From Glandiceps talaboti (Eukaryota; Hemichordata; Enteropneusta; Spengelidae), in assembly GCF_964340395.1 (NCBI RefSeq), contig NC_135561.1, positions 20,297,740 through 20,361,739 of the forward strand: 64,000 nt of DNA, read 5' to 3'. The notes beneath the pieces were generated by a model. It made no database searches and had not been told where the DNA came from. It was given only the letters and a program-made list of their open reading frames with translations. This document shows, in pieces, positions 13,926 to 25,389 of this stretch. Positions within the stretch are counted from its first letter, which is position 1. Every line of letters begins with the position of its first letter. The position numbers and the translations under genes are program-made.

Positions 13926-14750
13926 ACTGAAGGCAGAAATAAGTCTGACTGGACTTTTCCTTTAAGTTGATAGCAGTAATCACAACAAGTGTACTAAAGG
14001 CAGAAATAAGTCTGACTGGACTTTTCCGTTAAGTTGATAGCAGTTATCAATACAAGTGTACTAAAGGCAGAAATAAGTCTCACTGGACTTTTACTTTAAG
14101 TTGATAGCAGTTATCAATACAAGTGTACTAAAGGCAGAAATAAGTCTGACTGGACTTTTTCTTTAAGTTGATAGCAGTAATCAATACAAGTGTACTAAAG
14201 GCAGAAATAAGTCTGATTGGACTTTTCCGTTAAGTTGATAGCAGTTATCAATACAAGTGTACTAAAGGCAGAAATAAGTCTGACTGGACTTTTCCATTAA
14301 GTTGATAGCAGTAATCAATACAAGTGTACTAAAGGCAGAAATAAGTCTGACGACTTTTACTTTTAGTTGATAGCAGTAATCAATACAAGTGTACTAAAGG
14401 CAGAAATAAGTCTGACTGGACTTTTCCTTTAAGTTGATAGCAGTAATCACTACAAGTGTACTAAAGGCACAAATAAGTCTGACTGGACTTTTTCTTTAAG
14501 TTGATAGCAGTAATCAATACAAGTGTACTAAAGGCAGAAGTAAGTCTGACTGGACTTTTCCTTTAAGTTGATAGCAGTAATCAGTACAAGTGTACTAAAG
14601 GCAGAAATAAGTCTAACTGGACTTTTCCTTTAACTTGATAGCAGTAATCAATACAAGTGTACTAAAGGCAGAAATAAGTCTGACTGGACTTTTACTTTTA
14701 GTTGATAGCAGTTATCAATACAAGTGTACTAAAGGCAGAAATAAGTCTGT
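13926..14750. repeat. 67-bp minisatellite, about 12 copies
   Basis: The unit contains AAGTGTACTAAAGGCAGAAA, TAAGTCTGACTGGACTTTTC and AAGTTGATAGCAGTAATCAA. Copies are more than 90 percent alike by eye; variants are CTTTTCC, CTTTTAC or TTTTTC and GTAATC or GTTATC. Confidence 0.95.
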
Positions 14751-15430
14751 TTTAATCACTTTACAAACTTTTTAGAAACTGTAGGTGAAGTATTCATTTA
14801 TAGTTTGAATAAAATGACAAGTTGAATACTAATTTCAATCAATCAATACAACTTGGCAAAGACACATACAACTCAGCCTATCTCTGATTCAATTTTTTGA
14901 TAATAGCTGTTGACAATAGTTACAGCTGATAACTACACTTACATTCTAAAACACTTAACACTTATATAAAATCAATTCATCCCTTCCTAATAACCTGCTC
15001 ACAGTAGTTTTTAGATGATCTTGGAATCCAATTATCAGGCAGTAGTATTGACTCAGCTTTTCCCCTTTATCTAAAGTGTGGTAGCAACTTATAAAAAGAT
15101 ACGTAAAAAGCCTGGAGAACTGCTGACTAGTAGATTGGTTCTATCTACTTACCACCCTTAAAGGCCAATGTTTCAATCCTAGGTCATCACATTAGTGTAT
15201 CTTAATAAGAATTACATGGGATTACTCTTGCTCTGGACCAAATTTTTCTACAGCTCTGTGAAAACAACTGTTTTTCAAAACTAGAAAAAAAAACAATGAG
15301 GCAGCATATATGAACTCACATATTAGACATTTATATAAGGAGTACACTTTTGGTGAAAACAATTGTCTGGCAGCTGAGCTATAGAAAAAAATGATCACAT
15401 GTATAAACCATATGGCTCTTAGATAGATAT
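14751..15430. other. Non-coding stretch
   Basis: No exon, RNA gene or repeat that I can support. Confidence 0.45.
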
Positions 15431-15562
15431 GATAACACTGTGAGAATCTAGGATTGAATCTCTGATAACACTGTGAGAATCTACGATTGAATCTCTGATA
15501 ACACTGTGAGAATCTAGGATTGAATCTCTGATAACACTGTGAGAATCTAGGATTGAATCTCT
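15431..15562. repeat. 33-bp minisatellite, 4 copies
   Basis: The unit begins GATAACACTGTGAGAATCTA and ends GGATTGAATCTCT; four nearly identical copies. Confidence 0.95.
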
Positions 15563-16900
15563 GGCTTTATTAGACATTAACGTAGACCATACATGTGAGG
15601 TTTTTTATACATTTTGTACACCTATACAAATTAATACTACAGGGAATCTTGGCATGGAAATTGAGTCTGCATTCACCATTTCTATTAACAGTACTTTAGA
15701 TGAATTCACAGTTTACTTAAGCTTCACTTCCAAACCTCTCATGACACTTTATACACTATCACTGTGTATAATATAAAACCTCCCTGCTGTTTTTGGAAAC
15801 AACATAATCCTCCCTAGACTGAAAACAAGCTACACTTCACATTCCATGGTGTGTATTCTGATCATATACTTCCTACAGACATGCACAGCAGAGAGGTAAT
15901 TCATTTCATATACTCCAGAGACCATAAATATAAAAGTTAATGACTTAAGTACTCTACCAATTTTCCCCTGATAAAAACTTACAGTATCTGCTGACATATC
16001 TGTATGTATATAATAACAGTTTCCGGTCCAATCTTTGATCTGCCAGACTATTATTTACTTCCCACATCTTAAGGCAAATGACTTTCCAGAATTATAGTGT
16101 ATAGCAAAGTAGATTCTGTTACATCTGTAATGTCCAGAAAAGTGGACTTTATAAATTGTTATCACTAGGTAGAAAATTGTGCCTCGCAGATGAATTTTAC
16201 TGAAAATCAAAGTTTTTTACAATTTCTCCAAACTTTGCCATATGGAAGTCTGCTTCTGGTTCTTTTGAAATAATAACAGAAATCTGGGTCCGACCACCAT
16301 CTTGTTTTAAGGAAATCCTCAGACCTTGTATTTCCCATAAGAGTTAACACAGTTTACAGCAGCCATATTGGATTCTAAAATGGCTGAATGGTGACTATGG
16401 CCCCAATTTTGTTTTATTTCAACTGAGAATACGTTTGAATATTCTTGAACAAAGTAACAGCAAAAGTTCTAAAACAGTTGACTGTATTTATTCAATCTTG
16501 CTATCTTAAAGTGTACCATGTGTGGTTTATTATTGGTTTCTGCACGGTTGTATCAAACAGCGCCAATGAATAATGATATCAAACGAGCTGTACGAGAAAC
16601 TCACCACGAAAAATAGCCTAGGGTGAAAATTGAATGTTCTACTGAAAATATACTGCAAGGTGGTCTTTGGTTTCATAACAATATAACTATTAAATAGTAT
16701 CATATTTTGTATATGAACCACATGTAGCAGTCTAGAATTCTGAACCAGTTGAGAGTTTCAGCAGGACATTGGCTCTGTGGAAATTAAACACTGCCTCATA
16801 CCAATTAAGGGTCCATTACCTTAGAGATCTGTATACCGGTACCTTAGGGGTGCCATTACAGTTAATTTATTCTATAGTCCTATAATACAGTAAGCTACTG
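15563..16900. other. Non-coding stretch
   Basis: AT-rich, no supportable exon or repeat. Confidence 0.45.
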
Positions 16901-19327
16901 TGATTGAATCTAGTAGTCCATATAGATCACAACTGAATCTAGTAGTCCATATAGATCATAACTGAATCTAGTAGTCCATATAGATCATAACTGAATCTAG
17001 TAGTCCATATAGATCATAACTGAATCTAGTAGTCCATATAGATCATAACTGAATCTAGTAGTCCATATAGATCATAACTGAATCTAGTAGTCCATATAGA
17101 TCATAACTGAATCTAGTAGTCCACATAGATCATAACTGAATCTAGTAGTCCACATAGATCATAATTGAATCTAGTAGTCCATATAGATCATAACTGAATC
17201 TAGTAGTCCATATAGATCATAACTGAATCTAGTAGTCCATATAGATCATAACTGAATCTAGTAGTCCATATAGATCATAACTGAATCTAGTAGTCCACAT
17301 AGATCATAACTGAATCTAGTAGTCCACATAGATCATAATTGAATCTAGTAGTCCATATAGATCATAACTGAATCTAGTAGTCCATATAGATCACAACTGA
17401 ATCTAGTAGTCCATATAGATCATAACTGAATCTAGTAGTCCACATAGATCATAACTGAATCTAGTAGTCCACATAGATCATAACTGAATCTAGTAGTCCA
17501 TATAGATCATAACTGAATCTAGTAGTCCACATAGATCATAACTGAATCTAGTAGTCCATATAGATCATAACTGAATCTAGTAGTCCATATAGATCATAAC
17601 TGAATCTAGTAGTCCATATAGATCATAACTGAATCTAGTAGTCCATATAGATCATAACTGAATCTAGTAGTCCATATAGATCATAACTGAATCTAGTAGT
17701 CCATATAGATCATAACTGAATCTAGTAGTCCATATAGATCATAACTGAATCTAGTAGTCCACATAGATCATAACTGAATCTAGTAGTCCACATAGATCAT
17801 AACTGAATCTAGTAGTCCATATAGATCATAACTGAATCTAGTAGTCCATACAGATCATAACTGAATCTAGTAGTCCATACAGATCATAACTGAATCTAGT
17901 AGTCCATATAGATCATAACTGAATCTAATAGTCCATATAGATCATAACTGAATCTAGTAGTCCATATAGATCATAACTGAATCTAGTAGTCCATATAGAT
18001 CATAACTGAATCTAGTAGTCCATACAGATCATAACTGAATCTAGTAGTCCATACAGATCATAACTGAATCTAGTAGTCCATACAGATCATAACTGAATCT
18101 AGTAGTCCATACAGATCATAACTGAATCTAGTAGTCCATATAGATCATAACTGAATCTAGTAGTCCATATAGATCATAACTGAATCTAGTAGTCCATATA
18201 GATCATAACTGAATCTAGTAGTCCATATAGATCATAACTGAATCTAGTAGTCCATATAGATCATAACTGAATCTAGTAGTCCATATAGATCATAACTGAA
18301 TCTAGTAGTCCATATAGATCATAACTGAATCTAGTAGTCCATATAGATCATAACTGAATCTAGTAGTCCATATAGATCATAACTGAATCTAGTAGTCCAT
18401 ATAGATCATAACTGAATCTAGTAGTCCATATAGATCATAACTGAATCTAGTAGTCCACATAGATCATAACTGAATCTAGTAGTCCACATAGATCATAACT
18501 GAATCTAGTAGTCCACATAGATCATAACTGAATCTAGTAGTCCACATAGATCATAACTGAATCTAGTAGTCCACATAGATCATAACTGAATCTAGTAGTC
18601 CACATAGATCATAACTGAATCTAGTAGTCCACATAGATCATAACTGAATCTAGTAGTCCACATAGATCATAACTGAATCTAGTAGTCCACATAGATCATA
18701 ACTGAATATAGATCATAACTGAATCTAGTAGTCCACATAGATCATAACTGAATCTAGTAGTCCACATAGATCATAACTGAATCTAGTAGTCCACATAGAT
18801 CATAACTGAATCTAGTAGTCCACATAGATCATAACTGAATCTAGTAGTCCACATAGATCATAACTGAATCTAGTAGTCCACATAGATCATAACTGAATCT
18901 AGTAGTCCACATAGATCATAACTGAATCTAGTAGTCCACATAGATCATAACTGAATCTAGTAGTCCACATAGATCATAACTGAATCTAGTAGTCCACATA
19001 GATCATAACTGAATCTAGTAGTCCATACAGATCATAACTGAATCTAGTAGTCCATATAGATCATAACTGAATCTAGTAGTCCATATAGATCATAACTGAA
19101 TCTAGTAGTCCATATAGATCATAACTGAATCTAGTAGTCCATACAGATCATAACTGAATCTAGTAGTCCATATAGATCATAATTGAATCTAGTAGTCCAT
19201 ACAGATCATAACTGAATCTAGTAGTCCATATAGATCATAACTGAATCTAGTAGTCCATATAGATCATAACTGAATCTAGTAGTCCATATAGATCATTACT
19301 GAATCTAGTAGTCCATATAGATCATAA
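16901..19327. repeat. 29-bp minisatellite, about 83 copies
   Basis: The unit contains CTGAATCTAGTAGTCCATAT and AGATCATAA. Variants are CCATATAG, CCACATAG and CCATACAG, plus rare CATAATTG and TCACAACT. Near 18,708 one unit is internally shortened (ACTGAATATAGATCATA). Unlike a CRISPR array there are no unique spacers: the whole unit repeats head to tail. Confidence 0.97.
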
Positions 19328-20995
19328 TGAGGGCCCGAGACAACATTTCAATAATCTTTCCAATCCTTATTCTTGAGATTATTACTGTCTCCATCATCTC
19401 TGGTAATCATTCCAACTATACATTCCCGCGTAAATGAAAATATAACTAATATTTGCAATCTAAATGAGCTTATTTAAGAACTCATTCTCACATATTATTC
19501 TTACTATGCATTCCTGTTTCACGGGAAAATGTGATGTTCTCAAAATAATAAATAACATCAATCTATGGATTGAGTTGGCAAACTTTGCAATAAACAACAT
19601 CAATGTAAGAATTAAGCCATTAAACTGCACACGTTATAAGTAATTAAATTGACACCTGCCAATGTTATTTCTGTTTTAAGTACAGCTCTTAACTTATATA
19701 TCAACACCAGTTCATACATTCACTAAAAATGGTTCTTATACTGGTTACATCAAAACTAGGTTATTTCTACATCTGCTTAGCTATTAAAAATCAATGAACA
19801 TCACACATGTGGCACCAACCCTCAAACCATGTGCTATCAAACGCACATTATACCACACTCATAAATCAATCAACCAATCAATCAATTAATCAAAGAATTT
19901 GTATCCAACCAAATTCCAATCCAAAATAATGTTCTACTGTGCTATTAAACAAAGAACAAAGGAAAATAAATATGAAGTCAACATGTTGACAGTTCTTAAA
20001 TGTATCAATAGTAGATGATAAACATATATACAATCATGTACTTTAAGTGCTAAACCCTATAGGCAAAACTGCTGGAAAGAACATACACACCAACCCCATC
20101 CCATCCCCACCCCTCCCCCCATGCACACCACACACATGGCTCCCATCCACAAAGTTTGTCAAATTAGTCTCTAGATATGAAGTAGTCTACAGAATGCAAG
20201 ACACACAACACAGGCCATTAATTTTTACAATGTACATGTTGTGTGTATACAGTACAGGTATACTAAGTGACTGGTCAATCTCATCTTAATGATGCATGAC
20301 AGGTTTGTTGATAACACTAAAATCTATTTATTTACTCTAAGTAAATGCTCGTAACTCATGATGAAGGCTGGGTCGCATTAGTCCAATGTAACCTTACTGA
20401 TACAATCATGACCAAACCATGCTTTATTTGACATATAAAATCTACTACCCTGTGTATAGTAAAGCAATCAATCAATCAATCAATCATCAATCAATCCATT
20501 TATAGTGTCAATTTCCAATAAAATACATAAAGCTCAGAGGTGCTGTATAGTTTGAAGGCTCTCAGTAGGAATTAGGATTCTTTCTGAAACAAGAACTGTT
20601 ACAGTAGGTTTTGGTGTATTTCCAATTATGGAAGTTAATTATTCAGACAACCCCCATTTCCCACCCCCACCCCCACCCCCACCCCAACATATGAAAAAGT
20701 ATGACAGCCATATGACACTAAATTGTGATCATGGTCATGGTGATAAATATTTGGCGGATGATTGAAGAGTGCAATGAGCTGGCTTCATGTGAATTAACTT
20801 TGCTATTAAAGTTGGTTGTTTTAAGTCTATTCACAGTTTTGTCAGTGATGTATTAAAGGCCAATAGGTGCACCTGAATTCATCCTATATGGATGTAGTCA
20901 ATGTCAGGAAAAGTTATTTCTGCATATCATGCAACTGCTCAACAAACATCACTGCATCCACATATATTTCTATGTAAAAGACCTGTGAACCAGTG
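19328..20995. other. Non-coding stretch with short simple repeats
   Basis: Contains (CAAT)n-like runs at about 19,863-19,895 and 20,464-20,500 and a C-rich tract at 20,651-20,687 (CCCACCCCCACCCCCACCCC). No gene is visible. Confidence 0.55.
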
Positions 20996-21335
20996 ATGTA
21001 GACACACGTTGTCGTGACATAGACGCACGTTGTCGTGATGTAGAATGAACAGAGTATATATTCCATATTTTTTGTTCAACTTTGGTCACGAGTATTTTCC
21101 AGCTAAATGAAGAAAAATGTTGGAGAATTACATAATTATACCGGCGCCAGTAATAAAGAAAAATCGGTAAAGTATTATTTTGAACATTTTGACTATGACA
21201 TACACACACGTCGTGACATAGACGTGCGTTGTCATGACATAGAGAATATATTCCATATTTTTTGTTCATCTTGGCTCATGCATGGTATAAGCCAGGATTA
21301 TTTAATGACCAAAGTTTTCTGTAACGCTGTCAACT
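20996..21335 (+). mobile_element. Foldback-type dispersed element, two nested half-copies
   Basis: The block TTCCATATTTTTTGTTC occurs twice (near 21,060 and 21,250), each preceded by GACATAGACG-type repeats. Between them lies GAGTATTTTCCAGCTAAATGAAG. The same order of blocks appears at 56,940-57,180 and in reverse at about 62,150-62,630. It has no coding capacity. Confidence 0.65.
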
Positions 21336-22216
21336 GATTTTTACACCTAAATCAAATGTTACAACTGTCTTCTGCCCTTGTTAGAATAGTTGATTGCATA
21401 TTACTAATAGAGATTTCATGAACATTTTTCTCATGTATAGTAAAATGGTATCATCAGATAATTCATACGTTATATCTTAATATCAGGTTTGAGTTTATTT
21501 AATTGCAAGTGGTGTTTTAGTATTCTTCAGTAAATGAAATACTGCAAGTATAAAGTTCATATTTTTCTACCCAAATCTGAAATTCTTATTACTAGAATAC
21601 TAAGTGATTTTGCCCCTAGTTCAATTGCCTTCTTTCTTTACTTCAAGTTAATGTGACACCTCTTTAGAAGACTCACACATCTGACATGCAAAGAGTGTAC
21701 ATTTAAGTTATGTAGAAAGTATTATTACTATGATATAATTTGCATTTGGCTCTTTTATCATTTTGGTAGAATTAAGTGTCAAAACATGATAAAAAGATTC
21801 GGTTCAGCTGCTTGCAATGACATGAGTGCCACTGACATCTGATGGAATATTGATGAATTCACAGCAGCTGAACCCTGAGGAGAAAAACATCTTACATCAT
21901 TTGAGGAATTTGCATTCTAAACTTTGGCACTAATGTATAAGAAATATTCAGTTACTATTCACAATGTGTCCAGACATGAACTTACAGGTCTAATTTGGGA
22001 GAATGTAATTTTTTTTTAAAATCTTACACTATAAGACATTTTCAAGAACTATTTGGTTACAATTATCATAGCTTTTTAGTAATGAAGTTACAAAAGTGTG
22101 GAGACCGTAATTTTCACAAAATATTTAGTTATTTATCCTCACAAGACATCCCAACATGAACTTATAAAAGTACATTTCGGAGACCTCAATTTTCACAAAA
22201 ACTCTGGTACCAAGAT

Positions 22217-22272
22217 ACATACATACATACATACATACATACATACATACATACATACATACATACATACAT

Positions 22273-22365
<93 letters not shown>

Positions 22366-22374
22366 CATACATAA
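22217..22374. repeat. (ATAC)n-(AC)n-(ATAC)n microsatellite
   Basis: Perfect ATAC repeats, then about 36 bases of AC, then ATAC again. The His-Thr or Val-Cys ORFs through it are simple-repeat artefacts. Confidence 0.97.
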
Positions 22375-22904
22375 AAAAAATGAAAGAAGGTGATATGTAT
22401 TATGTATGTATGTCTTTCCAAGCTGATTCAGCACTCTATTTGGTGAAAGAAGAATGAAACTCTATGTATATATATATATATATATATTAAATATTCTGTA
22501 AATTACAATCCCATATAGTTTCCTAGCATGGAGCCAAAAAGTGTCACAGAGACCCCAAATGTTCACAAAACTCTGGCACTTAGTGTTACTAGAAATATTT
22601 AGTTACCACTACAAAGTTTCACAGTGTGAACTCAAAAGGTCCATTTTGATGTATAAATTTCAATTTTCACACAAGCTCTCACACTATAAATATATTTTGA
22701 TAAATATCACACATAACTGGCTTAATGCATGAAAGTAGCTGTATATTTCTAATTTCTTCAAACCCTGGCATAGTATGTACATAGTATGTAATTATTCAGC
22801 TATATCACAATTTAGGCATCATAGTATGAACTTAGAGGTCCATTTTTTAAGTCTCAACTAGAACTTAATTATATTTACAAAGTACATTTTGTATCCATAT
22901 ATCC

Positions 22905-23335
22905 AGGTATAAAATAGCATTAGCTAAATACCATCGTTCAAACCATACTTTAGCTATTGAGACTGGAAGACATGTTGGTAAAGCTATCATGGACAGAACA
23001 TGTATTTTTTGTGAAAATGAAGGTCTAAATGTTCTTGAAGATGAACTACATGTTTTGTTATTATGTCCTTTATACCAGTCTCTTAGAAAGGAACTAATTC
23101 CAAATTATTTCATACAGTACCAAACATGAGATAAAGCAATAACCTTACTTTCGACCAGCAATCAACTTACTCTTTCATTTGTCTATCTTTGTATTAGAAG
23201 CGTTCCTACTCAGAGAGAAGACGTTACTATCTTGTAATTTCTATTTGTCATTGTGTTCCAAAAGTTACTGTAATATTTAACCTCTTTTCGTCGAATGATG
23301 GGTGGCGGCCCTATTCTTTTGAAATAAATCAATTA
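22905..23335 (+). mobile_element. 3' end fragment of a non-LTR retrotransposon (LINE)
   Basis: The plus frame from about 22,911 to 23,128 encodes the C-terminal tail typical of LINE ORF2 proteins: IETGRH, then CIFC, then EDELHVLLLCPLY. This is the Cys-x2-Cys ... His-x4-Cys pattern found after the reverse transcriptase domain in several LINE clades. It ends at a TGA; another in-frame-like remnant (RSVPTQRED) follows after a frame change, and the copy finishes near GAAATAAATCAATTAG. No reverse transcriptase core is present, so it is a dead 5'-truncated copy. The clade cannot be decided from the tail alone. Confidence 0.75.
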
Positions 23336-23637
23336 GAGGTCCATTTTGGAAACTTCGCTTTTCACAAATTCTGGCACACTATAGATATTATTTAGAATAT
23401 ATTCAGTCACCATCTCTATAATTTTCCATTTTGAAGTTAAAGAAGCTGGGAAACCCTTAATTTTCACAGAGGTATTGGTGTTTGAACAACTGTTTGGACA
23501 ACTCTGGTACGATAGTATGCTATAAGAAATGTTCAATTAATACCCAGGTATAGTTTCCAAGCACAAAATGGAAGGAGCAACGAGATCATACATTTCACAA
23601 ACTCTGGCACTAGTATGTTATGAGAATATTCAGTAAA

Positions 23638-24005
23638 GGCAAAAAAAAGTGTGTTTTCAATAACATGTCCACAGAAAATAGAGGAGGTAGGTTGGGAGTT
23701 TATTGACATCATTTTTTTAATTGATTGTAATTTTGAAAAATATTGTTTTGACGCAAAGACAAACAAACTGTCAGTCATAATATCTCTTCCGTGGTAGTTT
23801 AAGGACTATACTATGTGTAGACGTCACTGGGAAAGGAAAACAGACGTCACTGGGGAAGGAAAACAGATGTCACTGGGGAAGTTTTCAAAAAACAGAGGTA
23901 CACGAAGACAAAAAAGTTTCATCTTTTGTATTGAAATGTTTAAAATTGTTGAGGGTTGGCAGGTTAAATTATAGAGTTGGTCAGATTAACATATATTTGT
24001 TTTAT
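23638..24005. mobile_element. MITE copy (partner at 60,855-61,275)
   Basis: The left end AAAAAAAAGTGTGTTTTCAA followed by TAACATG and GAGGTAGGTTGGGAG, and the right end GAGGGTTGGCAGGTTAAATT followed by GGTCAGATTAAC, both align with the element at 60,855-61,275 in the same order. A short related piece with CTACCTACCCCACCTATT lies near 2,895 in reverse. Confidence 0.6.
23820..23882. repeat. Short tandem repeat, about 27 bp, 2-3 copies
   Basis: AGACGTCACTGGGAAAGGAA and two further versions ending CAGATGTCACTGGGGAAG. Confidence 0.7.
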
Positions 24006-24904
24006 TTGACCTAACATTTTCACACAGTCACCTAGCATGAAATAGCTGAAAAGAGGTACGAGACATCAATTTTCACAACAGTCTTTGAAATCCAGTACGA
24101 TACTCTCTACATGAAAGTATACCTCTACCCTCTATGGTCTACAAGACATATAGTAACTTACAGACTAGCACGTAACTTACAGGCAAAAACTGTGAAACTT
24201 GTTTCTAACTCTGCGACACAAATCTTAATCCCACACTCTGTAGAATGAAATCCAATATTGAATACTGCTGAAGTGACCTTTGACCTCCCAGCACTTCCAC
24301 AGACACACTTGATTAAAATGAAATAGTCCTGTAATGGCTTGGTCTATATTACACAGATACGTAACTTATATGCATCTGAGTCAAGGAAGAAATGTCTGTG
24401 TATGAATAAAACAAGTAACCTTTAGAAAACCTTTCTCATATATTATGTGTCTTTATTTTCAATGTGTGTGTCAGATCCTTTCAGATTATTTCATTTCAGT
24501 AATTCCTAGGTCCTGCCCTTATTACACGAATACTGGATATATTCTTTAGTGTTTGTTTGAGAATCTCAATTTGTCCGATAAATATTTTGTCAAATGACAA
24601 ATGCATAATACAGTAAGCTCAGAATATACAGTGGTCTCTCTAGAATGTTCTCACAAAAGGACTTCCTAATCAGCTACACTTTTAATAGTTTTTTGTACCT
24701 GTTATTTGTATTTTCCTGTTAAAGGCCAGGAATGCAATATTCCCCGGTACTCATCTCAATTTATCTTGTCAGTGGCACCATGAGGATTATTCTCCTTTAT
24801 TCTGGAACAACAAATAGCTCTGCCAAGACTGTTTTTCACAGCAAGATTTTAATCCTAATGGTGGTGGTGATGACAGTGGTGAGGAGAAGGATCATTATAG
24901 ACGG

Positions 24905-24912
24905 CGGCAACA

Positions 24913-24965
<53 letters not shown>

Positions 24966-25064
24966 AATGATGATTACGAGGAAATGGACAGGCAGGCAGG
25001 GTCACAGGCAGACAGACAGACAGACAGACAGACTGAGATAAACAGAGACACACAAGGTGGTGGA

Positions 25065-25114
<50 letters not shown>

Positions 25115-25230
25115 AGACAGACAGACAGTCAGTCGTCAGTCACTCACTCACTCACTCACTCACTCACTCACTCACTCACTCACTCACTCACTCACTCACT
25201 CACTCACTCACTCACTTACTCACTCAGGGG
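24905..25230. repeat. Compound microsatellite: (GAC)n, (GACA)n, (GA)n, (ACTC)n
   Basis: GAC repeats at about 24,914-24,965, GACA at 25,010-25,030, GA at about 25,065-25,113 and ACTC at about 25,139-25,216. The ORFs over it (poly-Asp, Glu-Arg, Ser-Leu-Thr-His) reflect the simple repeats. Confidence 0.95.
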
Positions 25231-25389
25231 GAGGGAAGGGAAGGGAGGGAGGGGAAGCAAGTTAAAGGAAGGGAAAAGGAGGGTAGGGTAGAAGGGAAGT
25301 ATTGGTATCCCAAACCTCCAATAAGAGATGTATGGGTGTCTCTGCCTTTAATATCTGGTGAAAGAATGCCTGCATTCAATTTGAAATAA

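Larger units (their letters stand above)
21960..24110. repeat. Degenerate tandem array interrupted by other elements
   Basis: Diverged units containing phrases such as GGTCCATTTTGGAGA, TTTTCACAAAACTCTGGCAC and TAAGAAATATTCAGTTA recur near 21,930, 22,080, 22,170, 22,550, 22,650, 22,830, 23,335, 23,450, 23,580 and 24,060. The array is broken by an (ATAC)n/(AC)n microsatellite, a retrotransposon fragment and a MITE. Confidence 0.55.

Noticed and set aside
16901-19327. CRISPR-like array of 29-bp repeats
   Set aside because: The full unit repeats head to tail with no unique spacers, and the host is an intron-containing eukaryote. It is a minisatellite.
24732-25389. 177- and 110-residue ORFs with Asp, Arg-Glu and Thr-His runs
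   Set aside because: Translation of a compound microsatellite, with no conserved part.
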